From the NCBI RefSeq assembly GCF_932276165.1, contig NC_064005.1, positions 3,038,001 through 3,102,000 on the forward strand: DNA of 64,000 bases, given 5' to 3'. Made by a program: the position numbers and the translations under genes. The notes below the pieces were generated by a model, which worked only from the letters and a program-made list of their open reading frames with translations, searched no databases and had not been told where the DNA came from. Below, piece after piece: positions 39,090 through 50,200 of this stretch; within the stretch, counting starts at the first letter, position 1, and every line of letters begins with the position of its first letter. The stretch comes from Plutella xylostella (taxonomy: Eukaryota > Arthropoda > Insecta > Lepidoptera > Plutellidae).

Positions 39090-41604
39090 TCATGATTTAT
39101 GCTTGGAGCAGTGCTGTTTAAAATAAGATTTCAGTGCCGATTTGAAACCTTTATGCCACCAAGCATAAATTAAAGGATTTAAAATACTGTTCAGGAATCC
39201 CATAGTTAACAACGGTCCTCGTAGTAAATCATTCAGGCTGATACATTTTGGATTTCCAATTTTGTTTGTGCAAAACACATAGAATCCGACAACTATAAAA
39301 TACGGTAACCATGTAACCATAAAACTACCAGAAGTGAGCATTACAATGACTACAGCCCTCAATCTTCGTGGGTCTTTGGATTTGTAATCGCCAGTTATGG
39401 TTTTGGTCACTCGATTGTACATTTGTTTAACTTTGTTAGGAGATGATTTTAGAGATGATAAGACAGGCACAGTTATACTTGAATTAAAGTAGTTTTCTTG
39501 ATTCTCTACATTGTCATCAGTCACTCTTCTACTCGTATCATCACTATCAAAGCTAGTGTTATTATCATCACTTGAATTGAGCCCTTCAATGCTTTTAGAC
39601 TTCACTAAAGTAGTCACTAGAACTTTGGTATTTTTGATGCGATGTAAATCTGGCATGGAACTTCTTCTGTGGATTGTTTTATCAATTTTGTCTGTAAATT
39701 TTACAGAAGGACTTTCGCTGCCCAACTTGTTGCCTTTATGGAGATGCTGGAGGTGTGTGGCGCATCCCCATGCAAAGGGAGGATCCTCCGACCAGGCCGG
39801 GTGGTGTGGCCTGGCGGGCAAATAGACTCTCAATCTGTCCTTAGATTTCACATAGACTTGTTTCTTGGCGTTATTTATATTTGTAAGGTTTTTTAGAGCA
39901 CGAATTAGTATTTTCACATACAGCACGACTACAACTACAATTGGTATAGTACTAAGAATAGAGTTAATGAGAATTAGCCCTCCTGGAAACACAGATATGT
40001 AAGCGCAATGTGGTCCTTGCGTGCCTTTCAGTTCTTGGTTGACCCATCCGGTTGCTGGCATGAAACCCAGTATCAGACCTGCAAAAAAAACAAATGTATT
40101 AGTTATAACTACTTACTTGGAATAAAATAATTAATTTGCTATAAGTATAAGTACTTTGCCATAGGTGGGCGACAGACGATGGCTGTGTGATCATAGATAG
40201 GTTAGGTAATTATTATATCTATTAGGTATCGAGGATTTTATTAACATTACTGTTACCATGAATATGTATTTCTTAATTGTTTAAAACTCAGATAATTAAC
40301 TAGGTACAGTAAAAAAACTTACCAACAAGCCAAATAATGAGAATGCCGATTCTGACTCTGGTAGTGTTTATCCATCTCTGGTAATACAATCCATGGATGA
40401 TGTAAATGTACCGGTCAATGGCAATGAAACCCACACTGAATATGGACACCATCGTTGGACACACGAACATACCTGGGGATGGATAATAACATGAGTCAAT
40501 TTATTGAGGAAGCAAACCCACTTATGACAGTGGTGGACGGTATGATCGAGATGATTACGATGCATTTGGCACATCAGACATCATACAAGACCCGATAGGT
40601 TCTTAAACAAACATGTTCACATGCTGGATGACCTATACCTACTGACCGTGATCATCTCCTTCTCCTGTTTTAATTATGTAAGTTGTACGTATCTAATAAT
40701 TTTAGAAGGTAGGGTATAATAATCTTGTACTTTTCGACGGTCGAATGGCATAGTGGTTAGTGGGCCTGACTGCTATGCAGAAGGTCCCGGGTTCGATTCC
40801 CGGCTGGGGCAGATATTGGTTTAAAGACAGATATTTGTACTCGGGTCTTCGGTGTTGATATTTATATTGAATATGTATCTATCTAAGTATGTATTTGTGT
40901 AGATATATCAGCTGTCCGATACCCATAACACAGGCTCTGCCTAGCTTGGGGTCGGGTGGCCGTGTGTGAGATGTCCCCACATACTTATTTATTTATATAT
41001 AACTTACCAATTTGAAATAAACACATGGCATCAGTAGCTACAACGCGATGCGCCGCGGCGTCTATGATGAGGGTCAGCCCGATGATGGTATCAGCCAGCG
41101 AGACGTTACCTAACAACAAATAAGTGCTTTTTGGCTGCTGACCTGAAATAATAAGTAAGAATTTGATTAAGTATTTGGTGAAATGTGGAGCACTATAATA
41201 AGCTTCCTAAGTGCATAGGTTAACTTCATCGTCATCACAACCCATCACTTCCCCACGGCTGGCTGCTGGGGCACAGCAGGTTTCCTTCCAGTTAAGTAAT
41301 AAAAAAACCTAAGTAGGTAGGTAACCATACCTTTTCTCAAAATGAGTCCACTGGATATGACCACAGTTAGATTACTCAATATAATCACAGTTCCGAGGAC
41401 ATAGGCCACCGACCGGTACACTGTCAGATGGTCCATTTCCCGTATCCTGTAAGCTTCGTAGAGCACTTTCAGCTTTTCATTAGACATTTTGTCTGTGTAA
41501 TTTGTCTCATTCGATGTTAGGATAGGGTCGATGACTGGAGATGTGTCCTCCATCATCGACGCATTTACTTCTACCATCGATCCATTGATCAGTGATATCA
41601 GCAT
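39090..41604 (-). CDS. Class A (rhodopsin-like) GPCR, orphan, paralogue 1
   Basis: Four exons: 41331-41604 (extracellular N-terminus with N-glycosylation sequons such as NGS and NYT, and TM1), 41008-41142 (TM2, start of TM3), 40323-40472 (TM3-TM4 with the motif AIDRYIYIIHGLYYQR) and 39090-40078 (ECL2, TM5-TM7). All introns are phase 1. TM6 contains TWLPYFIVV (a WLP core) and TM7 NSILNPLIYAWW (NPxxY). The third intracellular loop is long and Ser-rich, typical of regulated amine- or lipid-type receptors. The ligand is unknown; I recall insect relatives annotated as GPR119-like, and I would not go further. A near twin lies at 53.7-58.6 kb with identical exon structure. It differs by an in-frame insertion at 39735-39821. 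Confidence 0.88.
40738..40995 (+). mobile_element. tRNA-derived SINE in GPCR intron
   Basis: The head has atggcatagtggttagtggg and B box gggttcgattcccgg. The body has agatatttgtactcgggtct and tatcagctgtccgatacc, with a tttatttat tail. It is nearly the same sequence as 59755-60015. It lies between exons 2 and 3 of the first receptor gene. Confidence 0.8.
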
Positions 41605-42393
41605 TATGAATTTATGACTTAACTATTATTATTTAGTAGTGGTCTAGCTTCAGAACGTTCACTCTAGCTTCGATATACGATACTCGTTAACTACGAAGTT
41701 TCGTTTCAGAGTATCGAGGATATTATCAAGCAACAGTAGTCTCTCTGGATATTATCTAAACACAGAACTGCTAATCTGAAGATGTCACACATCTGACACA
41801 ATGAGGATAACTGAGGGAGACATGCCAGCATTATATGTAGAAGCTAATAAATTACTGATAGGTTTACAGTAAAATGTTACTAGTTCATACTGAAATTAGA
41901 GCAGAAAATGACTTGAGGAAACTGTTAAGCGTATAAACTTATACAGACACTAGGTTGAGTAGGTACCTAACTACTTACATAGAGATAAAACATCTATTGT
42001 GCTATTTAATAATGACATCAGCTGATATAGTCTCCCACGAGTCGTCATTAACTAATTAAAGTATCGCCCCAGCACCTAAGTAACCTAAGTTTGTTCTTGA
42101 TTTTATAAGTATCGGTAACTCTTATCTAAGTTGGTAATCATCATCATCCGACCCATCACATATATCTCCACTGATGGGGCACGGGTCTCCTTCCGTTGAA
42201 GGAAGGGTTTTATTTTAGGCCTAGTCCACTACGCTGGAGTAGGTAATAGTTTCAGATAATGCAGAAACATTATGTCCACACTATTCCAGCATTTCCAGCT
42301 CTAATTTTTGTCATAGATACGCCAAGAAAAAGAAGTTTAAGGTAAATAACTCTACGTAGATACTTAATTTAAATTTACTGGTAAACTTGAATT

Positions 42394-43384
42394 TCATGAA
42401 CAAAATTTTATGACCGTGGTTTCCGTAGTCGTCTCCAATGACTCAGTAGTCGGCGACGAGCATGTGAAAACTTCCAACTTGTACAGTACGGTGCCTCCGT
42501 GCATCGGCAGCAGAACGCTCGCACTAAAGGAAGAGAGGCCCACTCCTTGTTCGGAGTATGCGATACACTCTGTACTGTTCGCTACTATTGTTAGCTCCAC
42601 TCTGGATACCAAGATGTCTGCTGAAAATTGAAAATTATATATGTACTCATAGCTGTTCCCGCGAGCTTCACTTCGCCTTAAAAAGTTTTCCCGTGGGAAT
42701 TCCAGGATAAAAAGTAGCCTATTTTCTTTCTCAGGGTCTAGACCATATGTATACTTAATTTCATTCAAATCCGTTCAGTAGTTTTGGCGTAAAAGAGTAA
42801 CAGACATACAGACATTACTAAAATATAATATCTCGTTCTAAGTAGCTTTTTAAAATTAAACAAATACTTTTAAATAGAGTTAGGTATTGTGTGGGGACTT
42901 ACGTGTATCGCTCCTGTAGTAGATGTCCAAGATTCTGTTCAACTTAACGTTGCCCCATACTTTTTGTTCCGTAAAGATGAGCTTGCCTGGTTATAAAAAA
43001 GTTGGTGTCTATCAGTCTCTATACATTAAAATACTAGTAGGTAAGGTATCTAATAATACCTTCAGGTACCTGCTATACCTACGTAGTTGTGACTAACACA
43101 ATTTTATTGAGGTAGCTCAGGGAGCTTCATTAGTTTATTTAATCTGAAGATAAGACGCGTAACTATAATAAAATTTAATAAGAATATTCAGATCAAAGTG
43201 TTCGCCGATACGGTGAGAAGAACCTTTATAAATAGCAGTTTTAGCACTCACCTCTACAAGTTCCTAATGTCATCAATATTTTATAATACTGGACTCCGGA
43301 CGCTAAAATAGATCTTACAAACTTATATCCACCTGTAAATTTCGCACAAAAGACAAGAAGCATGACTATTTGAAGTAATTTCAT
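42394..43384 (-). CDS. Small secreted protein, function unknown
   Basis: Three exons: 43252-43384, 42903-42986 and 42394-42620, with consensus GT/AG borders and matching phase, giving a protein of about 148 aa. It starts MKLLQIVMLLVFCAKFTGG, a clear signal peptide. The mature part has hydrophobic/Ser alternation ending in GGTVLYKLEVFTC and a Thr/Ser-rich tail. The general length and the GGxxxYKLEV pattern recall MBF2-type secreted proteins of Lepidoptera, but the similarity is weak and I do not assign the family. A Lep1 fragment sits in its second intron. Confidence 0.6.
42644..42823 (-). mobile_element. Lep1-type Helitron, minus orientation, 5' truncated
   Basis: It begins catagctgttcccgcgagct, contains 'aaaaagttttcccgtggga' and ttttggcgtaaaagagtaac, and stops in the microsatellite. 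It is the inverse of the element at 26423-26642. It starts about 20 bp downstream of the acceptor of the secreted-protein exon 3. Confidence 0.7.
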
Positions 43385-44283
43385 AGTAACTAGGTACTGA
43401 AACCTGAACGATTCAGTAAGTCTTGCTTGTTCTTGATCGCGTAATGCCTACATGAGCTATATTTAAGCTAGGCTGCCTCGGTAACTGTTAACTACCTGCT
43501 AGGTACATTTGACTTGAGAATATCGTTCAGCCGATGACATTATATAATAATAACAATATGTATGCAACTAGGTAATATTATACTTAGTAGGTTACACTTA
43601 TACCACGCAAATATTTTTAGACTGACCCATAACTACCCAATACAAATCTTAAACTTGAATTTAGGTTTAATTGATTATAGCTTAATAGGTGAAACCATTT
43701 TAATATCGTTTAGCGCCGAGTCCCGAAGTAGTTTTTTTTAAATATTTGTATGGAATCGACATTATAGGGAGTAAGGGACCTGACTGTACTTACACATGAA
43801 AATTACACACTCTGTCCTGTATTTACAAAACAGTCTTTCAGGCTTTCTCAGAAACTAGTCGTACCTACCTTCAAGCTGTAAATTATCTACCTATGACCGC
43901 ACACACGACTGTCGTGTAGCTAGTCATACTGTGTCATCAGTTCACCATAAGAACCTAATTATCAGCCAGTAATTGTCACGTAGCGTAGTGGAACGCCCTC
44001 CAGCTCGCTAGACCAGGAAGTGGTTGCATGAGGTAGGTCGAGAATAGTTATTACACTGCTTGGAAGAGGCCTTTTCATGTATTAGTCTACCCATGGATGC
44101 TCAGAAAAATCTTCAGACAGTTACAATCGCAACAACCGAAAATATAACTCTGTCTTATCTTCCTATAATTTAATCATTACCTATTCAACATTATGACACT
44201 GAATAAAAATTAGTGAGGATTTAAAAAACGATAACTTTTGATTATGATCAGTTTATTGACTAAACGAGATTATTATTATCACA
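43385..44283. other. Intergenic, no gene seen
   Basis: AT-rich DNA between the secreted-protein promoter side and the carboxypeptidase 3' end. A repeat-like phrase near 43983-44003 (gtagcgtagtggaacgccct) resembles 784-805. No exon-like open stretch with splice borders was found. Confidence 0.45.
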
Positions 44284-47200
44284 TTACCAACTGAGAATAT
44301 AGCGAGCACCTTCAGCAATGCCGGCCCATGTTTCTGTGACCACCTGCTTGATGTATTGCGGAGGGACGATGAACCCGTATTCATAGCCGGGCAGCTCGAG
44401 GGTGTAGGTCATGGTCACGCCTACGGATTTGGTCCAGTCTCTCGAAGTTCCAGTGGTGTAGTAGAGGACATTAGCGGCATTCCCGACGATGTACGGCTCA
44501 GATTTGTCCAGAGCTACAGCGTCGATGGCTTGAGCCATGCGGACGCCAGCCAAGTGGAGGATAAGGCCGTTTTCTGGGAGGGTTCCTGAAAAAAAATCAG
44601 GCTTAGAGACTTTTTTTTATTCAAGGACCGTAATTTGGTATAGATTTATTTCAGTACCAGTTCGGAGCATTGCGGACCACTAGGGTTGGTTAATAAAATA
44701 AAATGGCTAATGGCACTGACGAACAGGATAGATTATAAACACTATTATTGCACTAATATGTATTTATTTATTTATTTATTTATTTATACACTTTATTGTA
44801 CACATACAAATAAAAACATAAAAGAGAACAGTTACAATAAAAAAACACAAACGTATACAAAGGCGGGTTTATTGCCAAAAAGCAATTTCTTCCAGCCAAC
44901 CTTCGACTGGGTGAAAGAAAAATGCCATTAGATCCCTTAACTAATTTGAGTAGGTACAATTATCAAACTGAACTTAGCCTATGATTTAAACCTAACCTTA
45001 AATTATCATTGAATAGATTACAACTACTTACAACATAAAATATACTTATAAAAATAACATCATACTTATATATAAATAATACTACATAAATATAAATACA
45101 TATATATATATATATAAATATACCTATTTTACCTGCCAACCTAATGATTCAAAATAGTGATGCCTGACATTTTTTTTAAAAGTTGCCATTGATGGTGACT
45201 GTCGCACTCCCTCTGGCAAGGAGTTCCACAAACAAGCTGCCTTCATTGCGAATGAATCGCTATAAGAGGCGGCATTATGATCAGGAATGCTCAACAATTT
45301 GTTATCTACTGACCTCAACGCTCTGCCCTGAGAATGAGAACACAAAAACGAAAACTTGCACTTCAGGTATTGGGGAGATGAGGGGTTATTTAAAACACTG
45401 TACAATATGTTGAGAATGTGAGTATTCCGGCGAAGGCGAATTGGAAGCCACTGTAATTGAGCTCGATACTCAGAAATGTGATCATATTTGCGCAATCCGA
45501 AAATGAATCGGATGCACAAGTTCTGGAGACGTTCGAGTTTGTTGAGTAGCTCTTCAGTGAGGTCAAGATAGCTTACATCGGCGTAATCAAGAATAGGGAG
45601 CAGTAAGGACTGTGCCAACGTAACTTTAGTGTTCAGTGGTAGAAAGTACTGCAAGCGCTTAAGAGAATGGAAGGACGCGAACATCTTCTTGCTGACAGCA
45701 TCTACTTGGGGAATCCAAGAAAGTGTGCAATCCATGATCACGCCAAGATTTTTTACCGAAGCTACGTATGGTATGACAGTCTGATCGTATGTGACTCTCA
45801 TGACAGCTGACACGTCAATTTTACGAAGCATTCGTGAGCTTCCGAGGATAATTGCTTGTGATTTCGAGGGATTGAGCAGTAGACCGAAAGACTTGACCCA
45901 CTTAGAAATAATTTCCAAGTTTTCATTAATACAACTCACGGCCGTGCTCAAGCTCTCAGGTGGTGCACCGGCATAGAGCTGAAGATCGTCTGCATATAGG
46001 TGGTAGTTAGAAGTAAGTTTGTTTGCCAGGATGTTGATAAACAGGGAGAACAGTAAAGGAGAAAGGACGCCGCCTTGAGGAACGCCAGCAAGAACTTGAC
46101 ACCAAGAAGAACTCTCAGCATCAGTACGTACACACTGCTGACGCCCTTTGAGATAAGACTCGAACCACCTTGTAACTGCCGGAGATACGTTAAGAGATTG
46201 AATAACACCAAGGAGTAACTCGAAGTCAACCGAGTTGAATGCATTGCTGAAGTCCAGCAACGCAAGGACTGTAAGTTTCTGATCGTCGATGTTGTGCCTG
46301 ATGTCATCGGTGACTTTTATTAAAGCTGTAACTGTACTATGGCCTGGACGAAAGCCGGATTGAAATGGGTTCAGGAGTTGGTTGTTGGAGAGGTAGGAGG
46401 ACAACTGTTCGAAGACTAGGCGCTCGAGAACTTTGGATAGAAAGGGTAGGATAGAAATGGGTCGGAACTGGGACAAGGACGTGGGATTAGGGACTTTTGG
46501 TAATGGAAGAATGAAGGCCTTTTTCCAAAGGCTGGGAAAAGAACTGCAAAGTAGAGAATAGTTCATTAAATTCGTGATGTGCGGTAAAATTACGTCCAGA
46601 ATAGAAACTATCATGCGGGCACCGATATCATCAATACCTACAGCTTTGCTAGTAATATCAGAGATGCATCTCTTAACGTCACGGCCAGTAACAAGTTTGA
46701 AATTGAAAGAGGGGCAGTCAGGGATAGGCAAGGAAGAAAGATGATTAAGAGCTTCTGTTCTAATTTGATCATTTAGAACTAATGGAGGTGTAGAGAAATG
46801 CTTGTTTAGAGCAGAGAGGTCAATGTCGAAGTTAGAATTTGCCTTAGACTTCCCTATGCCCAGTGTTTTCAAAAAATTCCACAATTGTGAATTATCACAG
46901 TTTTCTATGGATGTATGGATGTATCGGCGTTTTGCGTCCCTACACACTCTATTGCAGCGATTCCTCAACTCCTTGTACACTTTCAGGTTCTCTTCAGTTG
47001 GTTGTTTCTTGTAGCGGTACTTGGCGTGATCTCGTTTCGTCATGAAGCCTTTGATCTTGTCCGTAAGCCACGGGGCAGGGAGCTGTTTGACACGGACAGG
47101 ACGAAGGGGTGCATGTTTATTAAACAGGTTCGTGAGAAGAGAGTTAAACATAGTTACCCTCTCGTCAATATCGTCTATGTCGTTCAGCTGTGCCCAATCA

Positions 47201-50200
47201 ATGGCTTTTGCATCCTCAAAAAGCCGCTGCAAGTCCACTTTTTTAAAATTACGTTGGAGAATAGTACGCTTTTTAGGTTTGGGAGTGCGGACCTTGTAGG
47301 AAACATAAAGAAGATCGTGGTATGAAAAACAATCAGCTGTGAACTGACCGTGTTTCATAACAAGATCTGGAGAAGAAACAATTATCAAATCTAGGAGAGT
47401 AGGTTCTGAGTTAGGCGGGTGGTGAGTGGCCTGAAGAGGTAAAATGTGAAGGTTTTTAGAAGTGACAATGGACTGCAAGGTATTAGAACGAGAGTTGTTT
47501 TTGAGAAGGCAAGTGTTGAAGTCACCCATGACGATGGTATTGTCGAATAAAGGGGAGAAATCTTCAAGAAGCTTCTCGAAGGAGGAAAAGTAATTTACAG
47601 TCATTGAAGGACTATAGCAAACTCCGAGGAGAATCCTGGTGTAGCCTAGACGCACTTCTATCAGAAGGTGTTCGGCTTTCTCAGAATACTCACTCGGAGA
47701 TTTGCTGACGATGGTAAAGGGAATATGACTACGTAGATAGATAGCCACTCCACCTCCGCCTTTGTTAGTTCGGTCGTTCCGAATAAGCTGAAAACCTGGA
47801 AGAGGGTAAACGGATGAGTCAAGAGAAGGTTTTAGCCAGGATTCAGAGACAAGAATGGCATGAATATTATTATTATCAAAAGATGTAAGCATATCGGAGT
47901 AATGAGCCGGAATACTCTGAGCATTTATGTGAACTACATTCAGAGATTTCGGACAGTTCGAAAACGCATTGTTGAGATTCGAAAAGAGAGAAACGTATGA
48001 CAAGTCACAACTGCTGGCTGTGGCAATAGAGGAACAAGAGAGAAAAGAATCATCGTCATCATCACTATGGGCAGAATCATAAATACTCATATTAAAAATA
48101 TATACTTAATAGATACAATACAATATACTACTATGTAACTAAATATACTACTCTAAAACTATTTGTTATACTAAAATATTTTATAGTGCCACAAACTTAT
48201 CTGTTCCGGTGAGAGCGAACTAAATTGGTCCATATAATCTATGTCAATATGAAATTCATTTAGTAAGTAATGAGGTATGGACCAATTTAGTTCGCTCTCA
48301 CCGGAACAGATAAGTTTGTGGCACTATACCTGCACTATTATTGCCAAAAACCAAAACCCTATAATATTTTGTACAAAGAACATAATATAAGTGTCAAATA
48401 CTTATTCTGAGATTTTGTCAAATATTTCACGTTTTCGTTACTAGATATAGTTCGTTACCGAATAAAATTACAGATTAACTACGCTTATGACATTGACAAT
48501 TTGACATTGACACTTGAAAACAAACACAAAACAAAATTAAGAAATACGAAACTGAAGGTGGAATAATTTTAAAGAATAATTAATTACCTTCAATCTAAAG
48601 TTCGAAAAAAAGAACACTGAAAAACTTGGTAATTAGGCACTGAAAAACACACATTAGCGCTTGTCCTTGGACACAGTGGCCTTACTTCGCGTCACGGGTG
48701 CCGCGGCCGAGGGAGCCGGCTTGCTGGGCTTAGACAAAGCCTTGTCACCGGGTGCCTTCGCGGCCGCCGTGGTCGTCGGAGCTGCTGCAGGATGCTTCCT
48801 GCACAGCTCGTCCAGCTGCGCCGCCGACACGATCTTGACGCGGCTGTCATCAGAGAGCTTTACATACACGGCCCCATTGGCCGTCCAGCACGCCCGGATG
48901 CCGAAGTGCTTGCGACTGCGGCTGTACAGCTCCTGCCTTGTCCTCGTCAGGAACTCCGAGACCACCACTGAGCTAGTCTTAAGGCACTTCTTCTTGGACC
49001 AAATGGTTGCTTTTGTGGACATACTGGCTAGTCTGACAAGAATGGGACGCGGTCGCTTGGAGTTTGGTGCACCCAATCTTATGCACTGCTGCATAGAAGA
49101 CTCTTGGAAGTCAGCGATCCCCAGCTTAGCCACAGCAATGTTGGAGATTACACCAGGAAGGTGCTCATTGGGGTCTTCTGATATGCCAGAGAAGAGCAAG
49201 ACCTTGCGTCGACTCTGAGACTCTAGCTCGTCCACCTGCTGCATAAGGCCAACAACTTGGTCTTGGAGTAAGCGCAAGATGTCCATCACTGACTTTTTGA
49301 ACGCCTCAAAGTCCTTAGTGAGGCTGTCGAGATCCTTCGTCTTCTCCGGGGTACTAGAAGCCTTCAGCCTCCGCTCGTAGTCCTCCATCCAGGACCCAAG
49401 CACCTTCTCTATGCCAATCTGTTTATTTAGGATGTCTTGTGCAGTGGCCATGATTGCTGTGTTTGTTTTTATAGTGTAAGGTTTGGCAGGTGAGTGCAGT
49501 TTGTTGCTACTGCATACAGTAATAGTACTTCAGTTGTAGTTTAAATAAATAGCAGTCAGCTGATGTTGCCAACAATTATTAGTCAACTTTATGTATATAA
49601 TTATACCAAAAAACTGTATTGAGACTAAAAATTTGTATTTAAACAATAATTAATTAAAAGATCTAATTAATTTACTTGTTACTTTTTTTGCTGCTACCTC
49701 CCAAAAAAATTTAGGTAGTTGTATTTTGAATTATCTCATACAGACTTACCATTATTACCCCAAGCATACAAAAACATATTCCCGTAGCTATGCAAGGAAA
49801 TGTACAGAGGAGTCCTGTTGACCTGACGCATCACCGCATCCCTGATCACCCTGGTCTCTGGTTCAGAGAAGGGCGCTGGACCCTCGTAGACGATGGTGCA
49901 AGGGTCGTTAGCCGAGTCGCTGGTGCCCCAGTAGTGGTCGAAGTTTCTGTTGCCGTCGACTCCGGGGCATTCGTCGGATCCAGTGTGGACGCGAGACCGG
50001 GTTTTACGCCACAGACGGTCCTAGATAATGAATTCAGTATAAAGTATATCTGGAGATCAAGAATTATACCGCATGTGTCGCATTAATAGTAAGCATCCAC
50101 CTATCGGTATCGTAAGTATCAGACCTAACGGATTTTATAAATGTATGCAGAAACGACAGCAATTCTGGTGAAGTGGACGCACTTGTGTAAATTGAATGCG

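Larger units (their letters stand above)
44757..49510 (-). mobile_element. Non-LTR retrotransposon (CR1/Jockey-like), ORFs open
   Basis: The insertion lies in the last carboxypeptidase intron, in the same orientation as the host gene. It carries ORF1 (48654-49451) and ORF2 (45124-48090). The 3' end on the minus strand is a tetranucleotide microsatellite (tttatttatttatttattta at 44760-44790) rather than a long poly(A). The 5' boundary near 49.5 kb is an estimate and I could not identify a target duplication. A MITE is inserted between the two ORFs. Clade assignment rests on domain order and motif style only. Confidence 0.8.

Noticed and set aside
46802..47325. Plus-strand ORFs opposite the LINE
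   Set aside because: They are shadows of ORF2. The minus-strand frame carries the endonuclease and RT motifs.
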